A stretch of DNA of 64,000 nucleotides from Anaerocolumna sedimenticola (GCF_009931695.1 NZ_CP048000.1:804501-868500); one strand, 5' to 3'. Positions 18,859 through 28,147 are shown, numbered from the stretch's first letter. The notes: generated by a model from the sequence alone, not told the origin. Numbers and translations: made by a program.

Positions 18859-19464
18859 TTATATTGATAAACAGTAATAAAATATAAATGTCACGGAAAT
18901 GATTAAGGTATTCCATTGAAATTCCGGCTGTTGTGCATTTTTTTCAGTTTCATAAATGATTTTACCTGACGAATCTTGTACCTCCATTATATTGCCCTGT
19001 GTACTAACGGATAATTTCAGTCCGCATATATGATAGATCTCGGAGGATATACGAAGAGCCAGTTCCCTGCCGTCAAATGACATCTTGGTAAAATCATTTT
19101 TTTGTTCCAGTTTCATCAATGCCAAAAGCTGTGCTATCTTATTGGCAACCTCTGTTAATTCACTCTCTTCTAAGTTCACATTCGAGTTTTTAAAATAATT
19201 TTCAAGTTGACTTATGTAGGTAGCGTATTCATTACCTGCCATATTCTTTTGGCTTTCTAATTGGTTTAAGCTGTTTTCTAATACGGTAAGAACGGTTTTT
19301 TCTGTTATATTGTTCTTTTCTTCCTGTATTAAACTTCCTTTGTTGGTAATGGATGGAACGCTTATTTCATCTTTTGTTTTCAGATTTCCTACCAAGATCA
19401 CAATGCTCATAAGGATTATCAGCATACTGAAAGTTACCAGTGTAGGTGCAGTTTGTTTCGACAT
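18859..19464 (-). CDS. Membrane-anchored protein of unknown function, possible diverged relative of 10082-10873
   Basis: The 201-residue protein has membrane helices at both ends (about 11-27 and 182-200) with a helical extracytoplasmic domain between. No family is recognised. Near the C-terminus MEVQDSSGKIIYETEKNAQ followed by FQWNTLIIS resembles the segment before the last helix of the two sortase-linked proteins, but the NTG motif is missing. It is the first gene of its operon, upstream of the sugar transferase gene. Confidence 0.65.
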   Translation of the reverse strand: MSKQTAPTLVTFSMLIILMSIVILVGNLKTKDEISVPSITNKGSLIQEEKNNITEKTVLTVLENSLNQLESQKNMAGNEYATYISQLENYFKNSNVNLEESELTEVANKIAQLLALMKLEQKNDFTKMSFDGRELALRISSEIYHICGLKLSVSTQGNIMEVQDSSGKIIYETEKNAQQPEFQWNTLIISVTFIFYYCLSI

Positions 19465-19563
19465 ACTTTGCCCCCTTTATCAGAAAGTATGAAACCAATT
19501 TAATAATTGGTATTCTTTCCTGTCCTGAAACAATTATATGTAAATTTTTAACAGTTCCTTAAG

Positions 19564-19592
19564 ATTATAATGCAGCTTCTGATATTTCACAA
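19564..19592 (-). promoter_or_regulatory. Candidate promoter of the second surface operon
   Basis: TTGTGA at 19592-19587, 17 bases, and TATAAT at 19569-19564 on the minus strand. The first gene begins at 19464 after a leader of about 90 bases. The rest of the 19465-19829 gap shows only AT-rich sequence and the tex terminator. Confidence 0.55.
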
Positions 19593-19757
19593 GATAAAAA
19601 TCCTGAGAAATAGGGCTTTTCACCGCAATATAAAACAATATCCAAGTAGAAGATTTAGAATATGACGGCATACATATTTTAATTATCAAATTCCTTCTAT
19701 TTTTTCAGATGTTAATAATAGCAGCTATAACACTGCTGATCTCCCCTTACAATCCAT

Positions 19758-19799
19758 AAAAAATCCTTTGCTGTCATTAACAGACAGCAAAGGATTTTA
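19758..19799 (-). terminator. Intrinsic terminator of tex
   Basis: On the minus strand AAAATCCTTTGCTGTC pairs with GACAGCAAAGGATTTT and is followed by a T run. It sits about 30 bases beyond the tex stop codon. Confidence 0.85.
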
Positions 19800-19829
19800 C
19801 CTAAAATAATATGAAATTCTTAATTTAAA

Positions 19830-21974
19830 TTACAATATCATGGTCAGCTGTATCCGTTTCTTAGCCACGTCCACACTCATCACTTTGACTTCCACAATAT
19901 CTCCCACACTGACTACTTCCAGCGGGTGTTTTATAAACTTCTTGTTGGTAAGCTGGGAGATATGAACCAGTCCGTCCTGGTGCACCCCAATATCTACAAA
20001 GGCACCAAAATCGATGACATTACGAACTGTTCCCTTTAATATCATACCCTCCGTAAGGTCTTTCATATCCAATACGTCGGTGCGGAGAATCGGTTTTGGC
20101 ATCTCATCACGGGGATCTCTTCCCGGTTTCTCCAGTTCCTTAATAATATCCGTAAGGGTAATCTCACCGATTCCTAATTCTTTCGCCATAGCCTTTTTAT
20201 CTTTAATCTGTTTTCCTAATTCGCTTAATTTACCGGCCTTAATATCATTGGTAGTATAAGATAGTTTTTCAAGCAGGTTTTTGGCAGCTTCATAAGATTC
20301 CGGATGGACGCTGGTTGCATCCAGAGGATTTTTACCATCCAGTATTCTCATGAAACCGGCACACTGTTCAAAGGCCTTCGGCCCCAGTTTGGCCACCTTA
20401 AGGAGCTGGTTACGATCGGTAAATCTTCCGTTTTCCTCGCGGTAGGTTACGATATTTTTAGCGATGGTTTTGGTAATACCTGATATATATTCTAACAGGG
20501 ATGCGGAAGCAGTATTTAAGTCAACTCCGACTTTGTTCACACAATCTTCTACAACACCGGTTAAAGCTTCCGATAACTTCTTCTGGTTCATATCATGCTG
20601 ATATTGCCCTACACCAATGGATTTGGGATCTATCTTAACCAACTCCGCCAACGGATCCTGTAATCTTCTTGCTATGGATACCGCACTACGCTGTCCCACA
20701 TCATAATTAGGGAATTCCTCCGTAGCAAGTTTACTTGCGGAATATACGGAAGCACCAGCTTCATTGACAATAATATATTGCACATTACTGTTAATTTCTT
20801 TTAACATATCTACAATAACCATTTCCGATTCCCTGGATGCGGTGCCGTTGCCGACGGAAATGAGAGTGATGCCGTATTTCTTAATGAATCCTGCTACAAT
20901 TTTTTTAGATTCTTCCACTTTATTCTGAGGGGCGGTTGGATAAATTACGATTGTATCCAGTACTTTACCTGTGCCGTCTACCACAGCTAATTTACAGCCG
21001 GTACGAAAGGCCGGATCCCAGCCAAGTACAACCTGTCCCACAATAGGCGGCTGCATCAGAAGCTGTTCTAAGTTCTTACCAAATACCTTAATAGCTCCGT
21101 CCTCCGCCTTTTCCGTCAGGTCGTTTCTTATCTCACGTTCAATGGCAGGAGCGATAAGGCGTTTGTAACTGTCCTCGATTACATTGATTAGGATATCCGT
21201 AGTATAAGGATTCTCTCTTTTTATGGTCTTAGTCTGAAGATATTGTAATATTCTATCTTCGGGAGCCGTAATCTTAACCGTTAATATCTTCTCATTTTCT
21301 CCCCTGTTAAGGGCCAGTACCCTGTGTCCAGCCAGTTTTGTAAGCTTTTCCTCAAAGTTATAATACATCTCATAAACGCTCTCAAGAGTATCATCTTTCG
21401 CCGTACTGGTAATGAAACCTTCCTCGAAGGTTACCTTACGGATATAGATTCGGTAATCTGCTTCATCGGAAATATTCTCTGCAATAATATCCATTGCACC
21501 TGTTATAGCCTCTTCCACGGTATTAACATCCTTTTCCGGATCCAGAAAACGTTCCGCTTCTTTTTCAACGGGCTGGTTCGTCATCTGTAACAGAATAATA
21601 TTGGCTAAAGGTTCCAAGCCTTTTTCTTTGGCAATGGTTGCCCTGGTTCTTCTCTTCGGACGGTATGGGCGGTATAAGTCTTCCACCACCACTAAAGTAG
21701 TGGCAGCTAATATTTGTTCCCTTAATTCCTCCGTTAATTTTCCTTGTTCCTCTATGCTGGACAGAACACTGGCCTTTTTCTCTTCCAGATTCCGAAGATA
21801 TAAAAGTCTTTCGTGCAGATTTCTTAAAACCTCATCATTTAAGGAGCCTGTAACTTCTTTACGGTAGCGGGCGATAAAAGGTATGGTATTACCCTCGTCA
21901 ATCAATTTGACTGTTGCTTCTACCTGTTCCAATCTAATTCCCAGTTCATCCCTTAATTGCTTTAAAATATCCAT
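19830..21974 (-). CDS. tex: Tex-family RNA-binding transcription accessory protein
   Basis: The protein of about 714 residues has the Tex N-terminal helical domain, a YqgF/RNase H-like domain (VVLGWDPAFRTGCKLAVVDGTG), helix-hairpin-helix segments (LLEYISGITKTIAKNIV), and a C-terminal S1 domain (GMILKGTVRNVIDFGAFVDIG, then DGLVHISQL). Tex binds RNA and influences transcription and translation. I start at MDILKQL after AAAGGAG; a longer reading lacks support. It is monocistronic, with its own terminator. Confidence 0.95.
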   Translation of the reverse strand: MDILKQLRDELGIRLEQVEATVKLIDEGNTIPFIARYRKEVTGSLNDEVLRNLHERLLYLRNLEEKKASVLSSIEEQGKLTEELREQILAATTLVVVEDLYRPYRPKRRTRATIAKEKGLEPLANIILLQMTNQPVEKEAERFLDPEKDVNTVEEAITGAMDIIAENISDEADYRIYIRKVTFEEGFITSTAKDDTLESVYEMYYNFEEKLTKLAGHRVLALNRGENEKILTVKITAPEDRILQYLQTKTIKRENPYTTDILINVIEDSYKRLIAPAIEREIRNDLTEKAEDGAIKVFGKNLEQLLMQPPIVGQVVLGWDPAFRTGCKLAVVDGTGKVLDTIVIYPTAPQNKVEESKKIVAGFIKKYGITLISVGNGTASRESEMVIVDMLKEINSNVQYIIVNEAGASVYSASKLATEEFPNYDVGQRSAVSIARRLQDPLAELVKIDPKSIGVGQYQHDMNQKKLSEALTGVVEDCVNKVGVDLNTASASLLEYISGITKTIAKNIVTYREENGRFTDRNQLLKVAKLGPKAFEQCAGFMRILDGKNPLDATSVHPESYEAAKNLLEKLSYTTNDIKAGKLSELGKQIKDKKAMAKELGIGEITLTDIIKELEKPGRDPRDEMPKPILRTDVLDMKDLTEGMILKGTVRNVIDFGAFVDIGVHQDGLVHISQLTNKKFIKHPLEVVSVGDIVEVKVMSVDVAKKRIQLTMIL

Positions 21975-22120
21975 GTTGTACTCCTTTAGTTCTAAACATT
22001 TTCTTAACACAAAACCATACATTACATCATATCATCCAAATTCAGTAAAATCAAGTGTTACTGCATGTACAGCGACCATATTACCATGGATTATAACTCT
22101 AAATGAATCCTTAAAAAATA

Positions 22121-22183
22121 GTGCCGCCTACTATTTAATCAAATGACTGTCCTTATGACATATGATTAAATAGTAAGCGGCAC
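22121..22183 (-). terminator. Long-stem terminator of the sugar kinase gene
   Basis: GTGCCGCCTACTATTTAATCA pairs with TGATTAAATAGTAAGCGGCA plus a final C, 21 pairs with one wobble, around a 21-base loop. Read on the minus strand the stem is followed by TATTTTTT. It ends the transcript of 22238-23368. The stem is unusually long for a simple terminator and may be a small mobile palindrome adopted as one. Confidence 0.75.
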
Positions 22184-22237
22184 GAGCCGGTTTCAATCCC
22201 AAAAGTAATTATAGCATTTCTATATAATCAGTTCTAT

Positions 22238-23368
22238 TTATAAGCTGCTTTTATCCTGTATTTGATTCACTATGTTTTCCATCTCTGCCCACTTTTTCTC
22301 CATATCTTCCACCAGCTTTAGCTGGGTTCTGCAGCGGTCAAGATTATGTCCCTCACGGTGAATGCGAAAATACGTATCTCCACTCAGATAATCCGTTAAA
22401 AACCGCATACCGCACTCCAAGGTCATTAGTTTTGCACCCATGGGAAGCATTTCGATTTCTTTTTCCGTCAGGCTTTTATTACAGCCTTTTAAAAACCCTG
22501 AGGTATATAACTCAAACAATGATAAATTGAGTGATACCTTGGATAAATCCCGTTCATCCTCGGCTGCATTATTAGCCCCGAAACGGATGGAGTCGCCGAA
22601 ATCATATAAAGAAAGCCCGGGCATAACCGTGTCCAGATCAACCACACAGATACCTTTTCCCGTATTAATATCCATCATGATATTATTTAATTTAGTATCA
22701 TTATGGGTTACCCGAAGGGGTAATTCCCCTTTTCTTAACAGATTAAGACATACGTTCATATCCTGCTCCCGATTTCTTATGAAATCAATTTCGTAAGAAA
22801 CTTCCTTTGCCCTGCCGCAGATATCCTTTTCTACCGCTTCTGAAAATGTCTTAAAACGAAGGGGTGTGTTATGGAAATCCGGGATGGTTTCATGGAGTTT
22901 TCCCGCATCATAATCAGACAACTGATTTTGAAATGCCCCAAAGGTATATGCACACTGGTAGAAATCTTCCGGTCTCTCCACCTGCTCATAACTTACCGCC
23001 TCGGTTATATATTCATAAGCCCGCCAATAACAACCGATGCTGTCAATAAAAAAAGGTGCTCCCGTTTTAGTAGGAATAACATTCATGGTTTCCCGGTGAA
23101 TATCCCCGTTTCTTTCTTTGATTTTTTCTTTTAAAAATGAGGTGACACTGCAGATATTCTCCATTAATTGTTCCGGATTTTTAAATATCTCATGGTTCAT
23201 TCTCTGTAAGATGTACTTTATGTAATCTCCGTTTTCCTTTTGAAACCATACCAGAAAGGTGTCATTGATGTGTCCGTTTCCATTCCGTTCATGTTTTATA
23301 TAATTTCCATCAAAATCCATTATTTCAATAGCTTCTTGAATTTTTGCGCAATATTCCTCTCTTAACAT
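22238..23368 (-). CDS. nahK: N-acetylhexosamine 1-kinase (NahK-like), APH-fold phosphotransferase
   Basis: The 376-residue protein matches the bifidobacterial NahK family over its length. It has GNGHINDTFLV near the N-terminus, YILQRMN, the catalytic loop RVTHNDTKLNNIMMD, the metal motif VVDLDTVMPGLSLYDFGDSI, and TLECGMRFLTDYLSGD. NahK phosphorylates GlcNAc or GalNAc at the anomeric carbon in salvage of glycan-derived hexosamines. It is a lone gene with its own terminator, divergent from a PocR/AraC regulator gene that could control it. Confidence 0.85.
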   Translation of the reverse strand: MLREEYCAKIQEAIEIMDFDGNYIKHERNGNGHINDTFLVWFQKENGDYIKYILQRMNHEIFKNPEQLMENICSVTSFLKEKIKERNGDIHRETMNVIPTKTGAPFFIDSIGCYWRAYEYITEAVSYEQVERPEDFYQCAYTFGAFQNQLSDYDAGKLHETIPDFHNTPLRFKTFSEAVEKDICGRAKEVSYEIDFIRNREQDMNVCLNLLRKGELPLRVTHNDTKLNNIMMDINTGKGICVVDLDTVMPGLSLYDFGDSIRFGANNAAEDERDLSKVSLNLSLFELYTSGFLKGCNKSLTEKEIEMLPMGAKLMTLECGMRFLTDYLSGDTYFRIHREGHNLDRCRTQLKLVEDMEKKWAEMENIVNQIQDKSSL

Positions 23369-23412
23369 GATAACCTCCTCCTATTTGGTTATATTATTTC
23401 CATAAATTGTCG

Positions 23413-23497
23413 GGGTAAATCCCTTTCTTTTTAAGTTCTAAAATTGTTTTAATTGTATGATATATTCAAAAAACTATATAGTTTTGCATTTACCCGA
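23413..23497. repeat. Partial MITE-like repeat, copy 4
   Basis: The right half matches the palindromic repeat family (TTAATTGTATGATATATTC, then AAAAAACTATATAGTTTTGC). It ends ATTTACCC, which is inverted relative to GGGTAAAT at the left edge. The left half is largely deleted. It fills most of the gap between the kinase gene and the regulator gene. Confidence 0.55.
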
Positions 23498-23605
23498 ATA
23501 TCCTCTATTTTGATTATATGAAATTTTATTTGCAAAATCTCTAAATAATCGTATAATAATTAGTAATATCTTACGCTTTTATCAATTATACTAAAAAGGT
23601 GATTT

Positions 23606-24433
23606 ATGGAAGAACAAATCAGTTTATTCTCTGTATTAAAAGAACTGCATACAATCTCAGGTTTCAGAATATCCGTTTATGATACGGAACAGCATGAAAT
23701 ATGCGCTTATCCAAAGGAATTAGGCTATTTTTGTACTTGTATTCAAAAAAGTAAAGAGGGAAAAAACAGCTGTCTGGAATATGATTTTAAGGCATTTGAA
23801 GAGGTTAAAAAAACAGGTCAGACCTATATTTACCAGTGCCGATTTGGTTTATATGAAGCAGTATCACCACTATACCATTTTGGAGTGCTGTCCGGCTATC
23901 TGATGATGGGGCAAACCATTGATAACAGTTTAGAAAGTACGGATTATGTGTATTCCAAAGGGCTTACCTGCATTACTGATAAAGAACAGCTGAAAGAAGC
24001 CATTCACCATATCCCGATCAGTTCTAAAGATAAGATAGTATCCTGTATTTCCATCATGAAAATATGTGCATCCTACATAACTTTCCATAACGGCTGGAAA
24101 CCTGCCGATAAGGATTTATCTTCCCGAATAAAAAAATATTTAAATCGGAATTACGCATCGAAAATTACACTGGAGAATCTGTGTAAAGAATTTTATTGCA
24201 GTAAGACAACCCTGACTTCTACTTTTAAAACGAACTATGGGATATCCGTTATGGACTATCTCACCGGTATAAGAATTGACCAGGCCAAAGCATTACTTCA
24301 AAATGATTCTTTATCTATGAAAATAATTGCACAGACCTGCGGATTTTCCGACCAGAATTATTTTACAAAGGTCTTTCTTAAGCATTGCGGTGTCACCCCC
24401 AGCGGCTACCGGAACAACCTACACGGATTCTGA
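23606..24433 (+). CDS. AraC-family regulator with N-terminal PocR sensory domain
   Basis: Residues 1-150 form a PocR-type domain with the cysteine-rich patterns FCTCIQ and NSCLEYDFKAF, typical of small-molecule or metal-cofactor sensing in this family. Residues 175-275 are two AraC helix-turn-helix units (ITLENLCKEFYCSKTTLTSTF and MKIIAQTCGFSDQNYFTKVF) ending in the usual GVTPSGYR. It lies divergent to the hexosamine kinase gene and 84 bases before a GNAT gene. Regulation of either neighbour is inference. Confidence 0.88.
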   Translation: MEEQISLFSVLKELHTISGFRISVYDTEQHEICAYPKELGYFCTCIQKSKEGKNSCLEYDFKAFEEVKKTGQTYIYQCRFGLYEAVSPLYHFGVLSGYLMMGQTIDNSLESTDYVYSKGLTCITDKEQLKEAIHHIPISSKDKIVSCISIMKICASYITFHNGWKPADKDLSSRIKKYLNRNYASKITLENLCKEFYCSKTTLTSTFKTNYGISVMDYLTGIRIDQAKALLQNDSLSMKIIAQTCGFSDQNYFTKVFLKHCGVTPSGYRNNLHGF

Positions 24434-24517
24434 CGGTAATAATAAATTGACACATACTTTTACTGGTCTTATAATGAAAGAAGTTAATTATAGCGATAAA
24501 AAAGAAAGCAGGTTACA

Positions 24518-25417
24518 ATGAATCAGATAGAACAAGATCAATTTATTATATTAAAAGAATTTCTGACCCCCAAAGATTGTGAAGATATTAAAAAACTGCA
24601 GGAAGTTTGTTTTACTTATGACCCTGTGAATTTAAAACTGGAATTAGATTATAAACTGTCTGTACCGAAACACGCTGAGAAGGGTATAAAAAAAATAACG
24701 GAATTTTTATATTATGCCAACGGGGTATTGGTTTCTTATCTTGGAATTTGTATGTTTGGTGGAAATGTACCGGAACTAAACGGCATGACTCACCCTGAAT
24801 GGAGGAGAAGAGGTTTGTTTACAAAACTCTTTTCCCTGGCCCTTTCTGAGTTAAAAAGGGATAATCCTGAAAAGCTCTTATTATTAACGGATGAAAACTC
24901 GGAATCGGGCAAAGCATTCATTCAGCATATATCAGGTATTTACGGTTTTTCCGAATACCGTATGAAATATTATGCTCATAATATTTCTGAATTACCCCCT
25001 TGCGGGCATCCGGCTATCCAATTAAAAACAGTAGAAAAATCCGATATTAAGGAAATAAGCAGACAGAATGCCATCTACTTTGGCACTACGGAAGAAAGTG
25101 AAATTCTTGCTATGGACGAATCCATGTTAACAGATGGTATGTATCTGGTTCGACTTAAGGATTCTTCCATCGGCAAAATTTATGTAGAATACGGAGAGAA
25201 TTCTGCTTTTATTTATGGCTTTGGAATACTGCCGGAGTTTAGAAGAAACGGATACGGTAAAGCTGCTTTCCGGGCCGTTATGGATATTATTAAAAGTAAG
25301 GGTATTGATGATATCCAGCTGGATGTGGAAAGTAAAAACAGAAATGCTTTGAATTTATATAAATCTTTTGGATTTCAAGAAATGTCGGTAATGAATTATT
25401 TTGAGTATATGCTCTGA
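24518..25417 (+). CDS. Tandem-domain GNAT acetyltransferase
   Basis: The 299-residue protein contains two GNAT folds. The first (about 50-150) has NGMTHPEWRRRGLFTKLFSL, and the second (about 215-299) has FGILPEFRRNGYGKAAFRAV and ALNLYKSFGFQE, both acetyl-CoA binding signatures. The substrate is unknown. It begins after AGCAGG with ATG, downstream of the regulator gene and possibly in one transcript with it. Confidence 0.85.
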   Translation: MNQIEQDQFIILKEFLTPKDCEDIKKLQEVCFTYDPVNLKLELDYKLSVPKHAEKGIKKITEFLYYANGVLVSYLGICMFGGNVPELNGMTHPEWRRRGLFTKLFSLALSELKRDNPEKLLLLTDENSESGKAFIQHISGIYGFSEYRMKYYAHNISELPPCGHPAIQLKTVEKSDIKEISRQNAIYFGTTEESEILAMDESMLTDGMYLVRLKDSSIGKIYVEYGENSAFIYGFGILPEFRRNGYGKAAFRAVMDIIKSKGIDDIQLDVESKNRNALNLYKSFGFQEMSVMNYFEYML

Positions 25418-25665
25418 AAACAATACAAGTGGGGCCGGTGTTAGGTTACCACCCCTCTTGCATTATGCAGTCTTGAAGCAAACTATCCGTAAATCCTGGA
25501 ATTAACCTTTGCTTTCCGTATCTTCTTAATATTCATCTGAAAACCATAAAGGTCATACAAGAAGCAGAGATATCTGCTATTGCTTTAGCCCAGAATACGC
25601 TTATCTTTCCCTCTCCCAGGTGGTTATGTATAATTTGCTCCAATTAACTCATTCCTTTACAATCT
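25418..25665. other. Intergenic gap with stem-loop; possible degenerate coding remnant
   Basis: CAAGTGGGG and CCCCTCTTG (25429-25462) can form a stem after the GNAT stop. The remaining bases read on the minus strand give a short open stretch, NHLGEGKISVFWAKAI, that ends in stops. It faintly recalls the N-terminus of MATE-type transporters. I would not call a gene here. Confidence 0.4.
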
Positions 25666-26853
25666 TTATTTGTTAAATACCGGCAGCCTTTCTTCTTCAA
25701 TCCGAAAAATATCATGGACTAAAAAGTCGGCAGAAGGGGATACATCAAAGTATTCCTCGAAGGTAAAGCCAGCCTGTTTGAAAATCTTATAAGTCTTTTG
25801 GGCTAAGTCTAGATGCCATTCCGGATAAGGAGTCCTGTGGCCTTCCAGCTTCGAACCCGGGTTGGGATTCCAGGCATTGGTAAGACTTAAGATTCCTTTA
25901 CCGGCAAAATATTCCACCCCCTCTAAAATCTTCTCCTTTGGTTCAATTCCGGAAACAAAACCGGTTCTTACCTTACCTTTCCCGAATACGCCTGCGGCAT
26001 ACTCCAGGGCATCCACCCAATGCTGCCAGCCGCCGCATTCGGATTCTTTTCCGGGGCAGATGGTTTTAAATATGTTTTTATCCCAGATTTCAATCTGTAT
26101 GGCAATGGTTCGGTAACCGGCTTCCTTATATTTATCAATGACACTTAAATCCTTGGGTGCACCGATGACTGCCGTACCGTTGAAGTCTTCCGCCCCTACA
26201 TGTTCCTGTATGGCTTCCGCTACATCGATGTAATAATCCACTTCCCGCCTCTCCGGAATAAAACCTCCCGTAATATTTACATGTTTACCATTGTCATACT
26301 TGTAAGCTGCCGCCACCGTCTCCCCGATCTGTTTCGGATTTTTCCATTTAATGTTTTCGACTTCCGCATAGGTATTCTTAGTAGCATTGGCATTGCAGAA
26401 TAAACAGTCCAGACCGGTGTCCTTTAAGGCACATTCATTACTATAGGCAACCCCAACGGTACCGGTAGGATTAAAACCGGCCACATGAGACATTGCAGTT
26501 CCGTCGGAGGTCTTTAATCCGTAATAATACGGCCTTTCAAAAAATTTAATGGGGAACTGCTCCTTGCCCCGATCCAGTAAGTAGAACTCACCGTCACGGA
26601 ATTCCAGGGACACTTCGGACCTGGGGTCCCAGTTAAAATTGTAATTAAGTCCGTTGGGAGATGTGAAACTGCAGGGAAATAAAGTCCCTACATGATCTAC
26701 ATGATCCATCTCAAATAATCCGTGAATCTGTTCCTGGTATTTGGTTCCCAGCTCCAGATTTTTAAAAATGGACGGCTTTACATTGATCCCTTCTACATTC
26801 ACCTTTGATTTAAGTGCTAATTCCTTATATAAAATATCTTTTAAATTACTCAT
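25666..26853 (-). CDS. Atypical radical SAM-like protein linked to the nitrogenase-like operon
   Basis: The 395-residue protein has a Cys cluster C141-X8-C150-X2-C153 (NECALKDTGLDCLFCNAN) instead of the canonical CX3CX2C. A GG motif follows in HVNITGGFIPERRE, then TIM-barrel-like strands (VIGAPKDLSVIDKYKEAGY, then RTGFVSGIEPKEKILEGVEY). These features suggest a radical SAM enzyme with an uncommon cluster-binding loop. It is the last gene of an operon with the nitrogenase-like subunits, metK and an ABC importer. It may act on the imported substrate or build a cofactor. The fold assignment is fairly sure, the reaction unknown. Confidence 0.75.
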   Translation of the reverse strand: MSNLKDILYKELALKSKVNVEGINVKPSIFKNLELGTKYQEQIHGLFEMDHVDHVGTLFPCSFTSPNGLNYNFNWDPRSEVSLEFRDGEFYLLDRGKEQFPIKFFERPYYYGLKTSDGTAMSHVAGFNPTGTVGVAYSNECALKDTGLDCLFCNANATKNTYAEVENIKWKNPKQIGETVAAAYKYDNGKHVNITGGFIPERREVDYYIDVAEAIQEHVGAEDFNGTAVIGAPKDLSVIDKYKEAGYRTIAIQIEIWDKNIFKTICPGKESECGGWQHWVDALEYAAGVFGKGKVRTGFVSGIEPKEKILEGVEYFAGKGILSLTNAWNPNPGSKLEGHRTPYPEWHLDLAQKTYKIFKQAGFTFEEYFDVSPSADFLVHDIFRIEEERLPVFNK

Positions 26854-26870
26854 TTACCTGCCTCCTGTCC

Positions 26871-28052
26871 TTATTCTCCCAGTTCACTGTATGCTGCATC
26901 TGAGAAGCTGCTGTTGACCCATTCTTCAAAATTAAATTCATTTTCAATTAATCCATTATCCAATAAAAACTGTATGGTATTCTTTCCACTTGCAATCTCT
27001 TTTTCATCACCTATAATACTGTAATAGTTGTTATGTTTCGGATACAGGTATTCATAAGAAGTTTCCGTATCTCCGGTAGTGGTCCACTGTTTTAACATGA
27101 CCGTATCATCTGATTTCGCTAATTTCTGAGCTTTCACTAATGCCCTTAATAACGCTTTTATAATATCCGGATTATCGTTAATGTAAGCCGTTCTGGCAAT
27201 ACCGTAACCTCCGCAGTTCCATTCCGGATGTTCCCTGTAATCCACCAGCACTCTTCCGTATCCTTTCTCAATTAAATTGGACAGGGTGCTGCCGCCGACT
27301 ACCGCAGCATCAACACTGCCGGACACCAGTGCTTCTGCCGAACCCTGTGCATTCAGATTGACGAATTCCACATCATCAATGGACAATCCATTTGCACTCA
27401 GTATATCGATAAATACCTTGTGCATGAAAGCACCTTTTTGCGTTGCTATCTTTTTCCCTTTTAAGTACTGTACGGTTTTAAAATCAGAATCTTTAGGCAC
27501 TACCAGGGAAGCTCCGCTGTTTAACCCGTTAAACACGATTAACTGGGTATCAATTCCTGCTGATTTGCCGATAATGGCAGGAACATCTCCAAGAAAACCG
27601 ACATCCAGGCTGCCACCTGCTAAGGCTTCATTAATAGCCGGACCTGCGCCTGTCATAGGGACAAAATCTGCTTTCACCCCGATTGCACCAAGTTCTTCAT
27701 CAATAAAACCCTGATCTCTTGCAAGGCCTAACGTATCCGAATTGATTCCGGTACCGGTTACATCCACAAATCCGATCTTTACCGTATCCGCTTTATGGCC
27801 GGTTGGAAGATTGGAGGTTTCATTTGTTGATGCCGTATCAACTGTAGTTTCTTCCGTTGTTTCAACGGACGAATCCGTATCTGCAGCTTTTGTATCTTCC
27901 ACTTTACTTTCACTGCCTTCTTCCGTTTTTGAATCGACCTGGGCGGTAATATCAGTATTTGTATCAGTAACTTTCTTGCTGCAGCCCGCCATCAGGGACA
28001 TAACTAATACAAATAATAATGTTAATGCTACAATTTTCCGTTTCTTTCTCAT
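26871..28052 (-). CDS. ABC transporter substrate-binding lipoprotein (SsuA/TauA/NMT1-like)
   Basis: The 393-residue protein has a lipobox (LMAGCSKK, Cys near residue 24) and a Ser/Thr/Glu-rich linker. The binding domain reads VKIGFVDVTG, GGSLDVGFLGDVPAIIG, LKGKKIATQKGAF and GSVDAAVVGG, typical of sulfonate, taurine and nitrate binding proteins. It would capture a small organic compound at the cell surface and pass it to the permease encoded upstream. Sulfonate-type families often handle thiol, thiophene or pyrimidine substrates too, so the true ligand is open. The context of SAM and sulfur genes favours an organosulfur compound. Confidence 0.88.
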   Translation of the reverse strand: MRKKRKIVALTLLFVLVMSLMAGCSKKVTDTNTDITAQVDSKTEEGSESKVEDTKAADTDSSVETTEETTVDTASTNETSNLPTGHKADTVKIGFVDVTGTGINSDTLGLARDQGFIDEELGAIGVKADFVPMTGAGPAINEALAGGSLDVGFLGDVPAIIGKSAGIDTQLIVFNGLNSGASLVVPKDSDFKTVQYLKGKKIATQKGAFMHKVFIDILSANGLSIDDVEFVNLNAQGSAEALVSGSVDAAVVGGSTLSNLIEKGYGRVLVDYREHPEWNCGGYGIARTAYINDNPDIIKALLRALVKAQKLAKSDDTVMLKQWTTTGDTETSYEYLYPKHNNYYSIIGDEKEIASGKNTIQFLLDNGLIENEFNFEEWVNSSFSDAAYSELGE

Positions 28053-28147
28053 AAAATTCCTCCTATTCTTTGTCTTGATATTCCGTTCGCGATTACCCTG
28101 GCTTTGATATAAAGTTCCTGGTACAAATGATCTTTTAAATTACTCAT
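28049..28147 (-). CDS. Mini-ORF matching the N-terminus of the radical SAM protein
   Basis: A 32-codon frame begins ATG after GAGGAGGTAATCT and ends with TGA overlapping the ATG of the lipoprotein gene (ATGA). Its product starts MSNLKDHLYQEL. The radical SAM protein starts MSNLKDILYKEL, and both then keep a Lys, Val, Gly, Ile pattern. The first 18 bases are identical. It looks like the stub of a lost second radical SAM gene kept between the ATPase and lipoprotein genes, or a small coupled peptide. Confidence 0.55.
   Translation of the reverse strand: MSNLKDHLYQELYIKARVIANGISRQRIGGIL

Noticed and set aside
25470..25640. Short minus-strand frame resembling a transporter N-terminus
   Set aside because: It is broken by stops after about 30 codons, lacks a clear start and the resemblance is slight.
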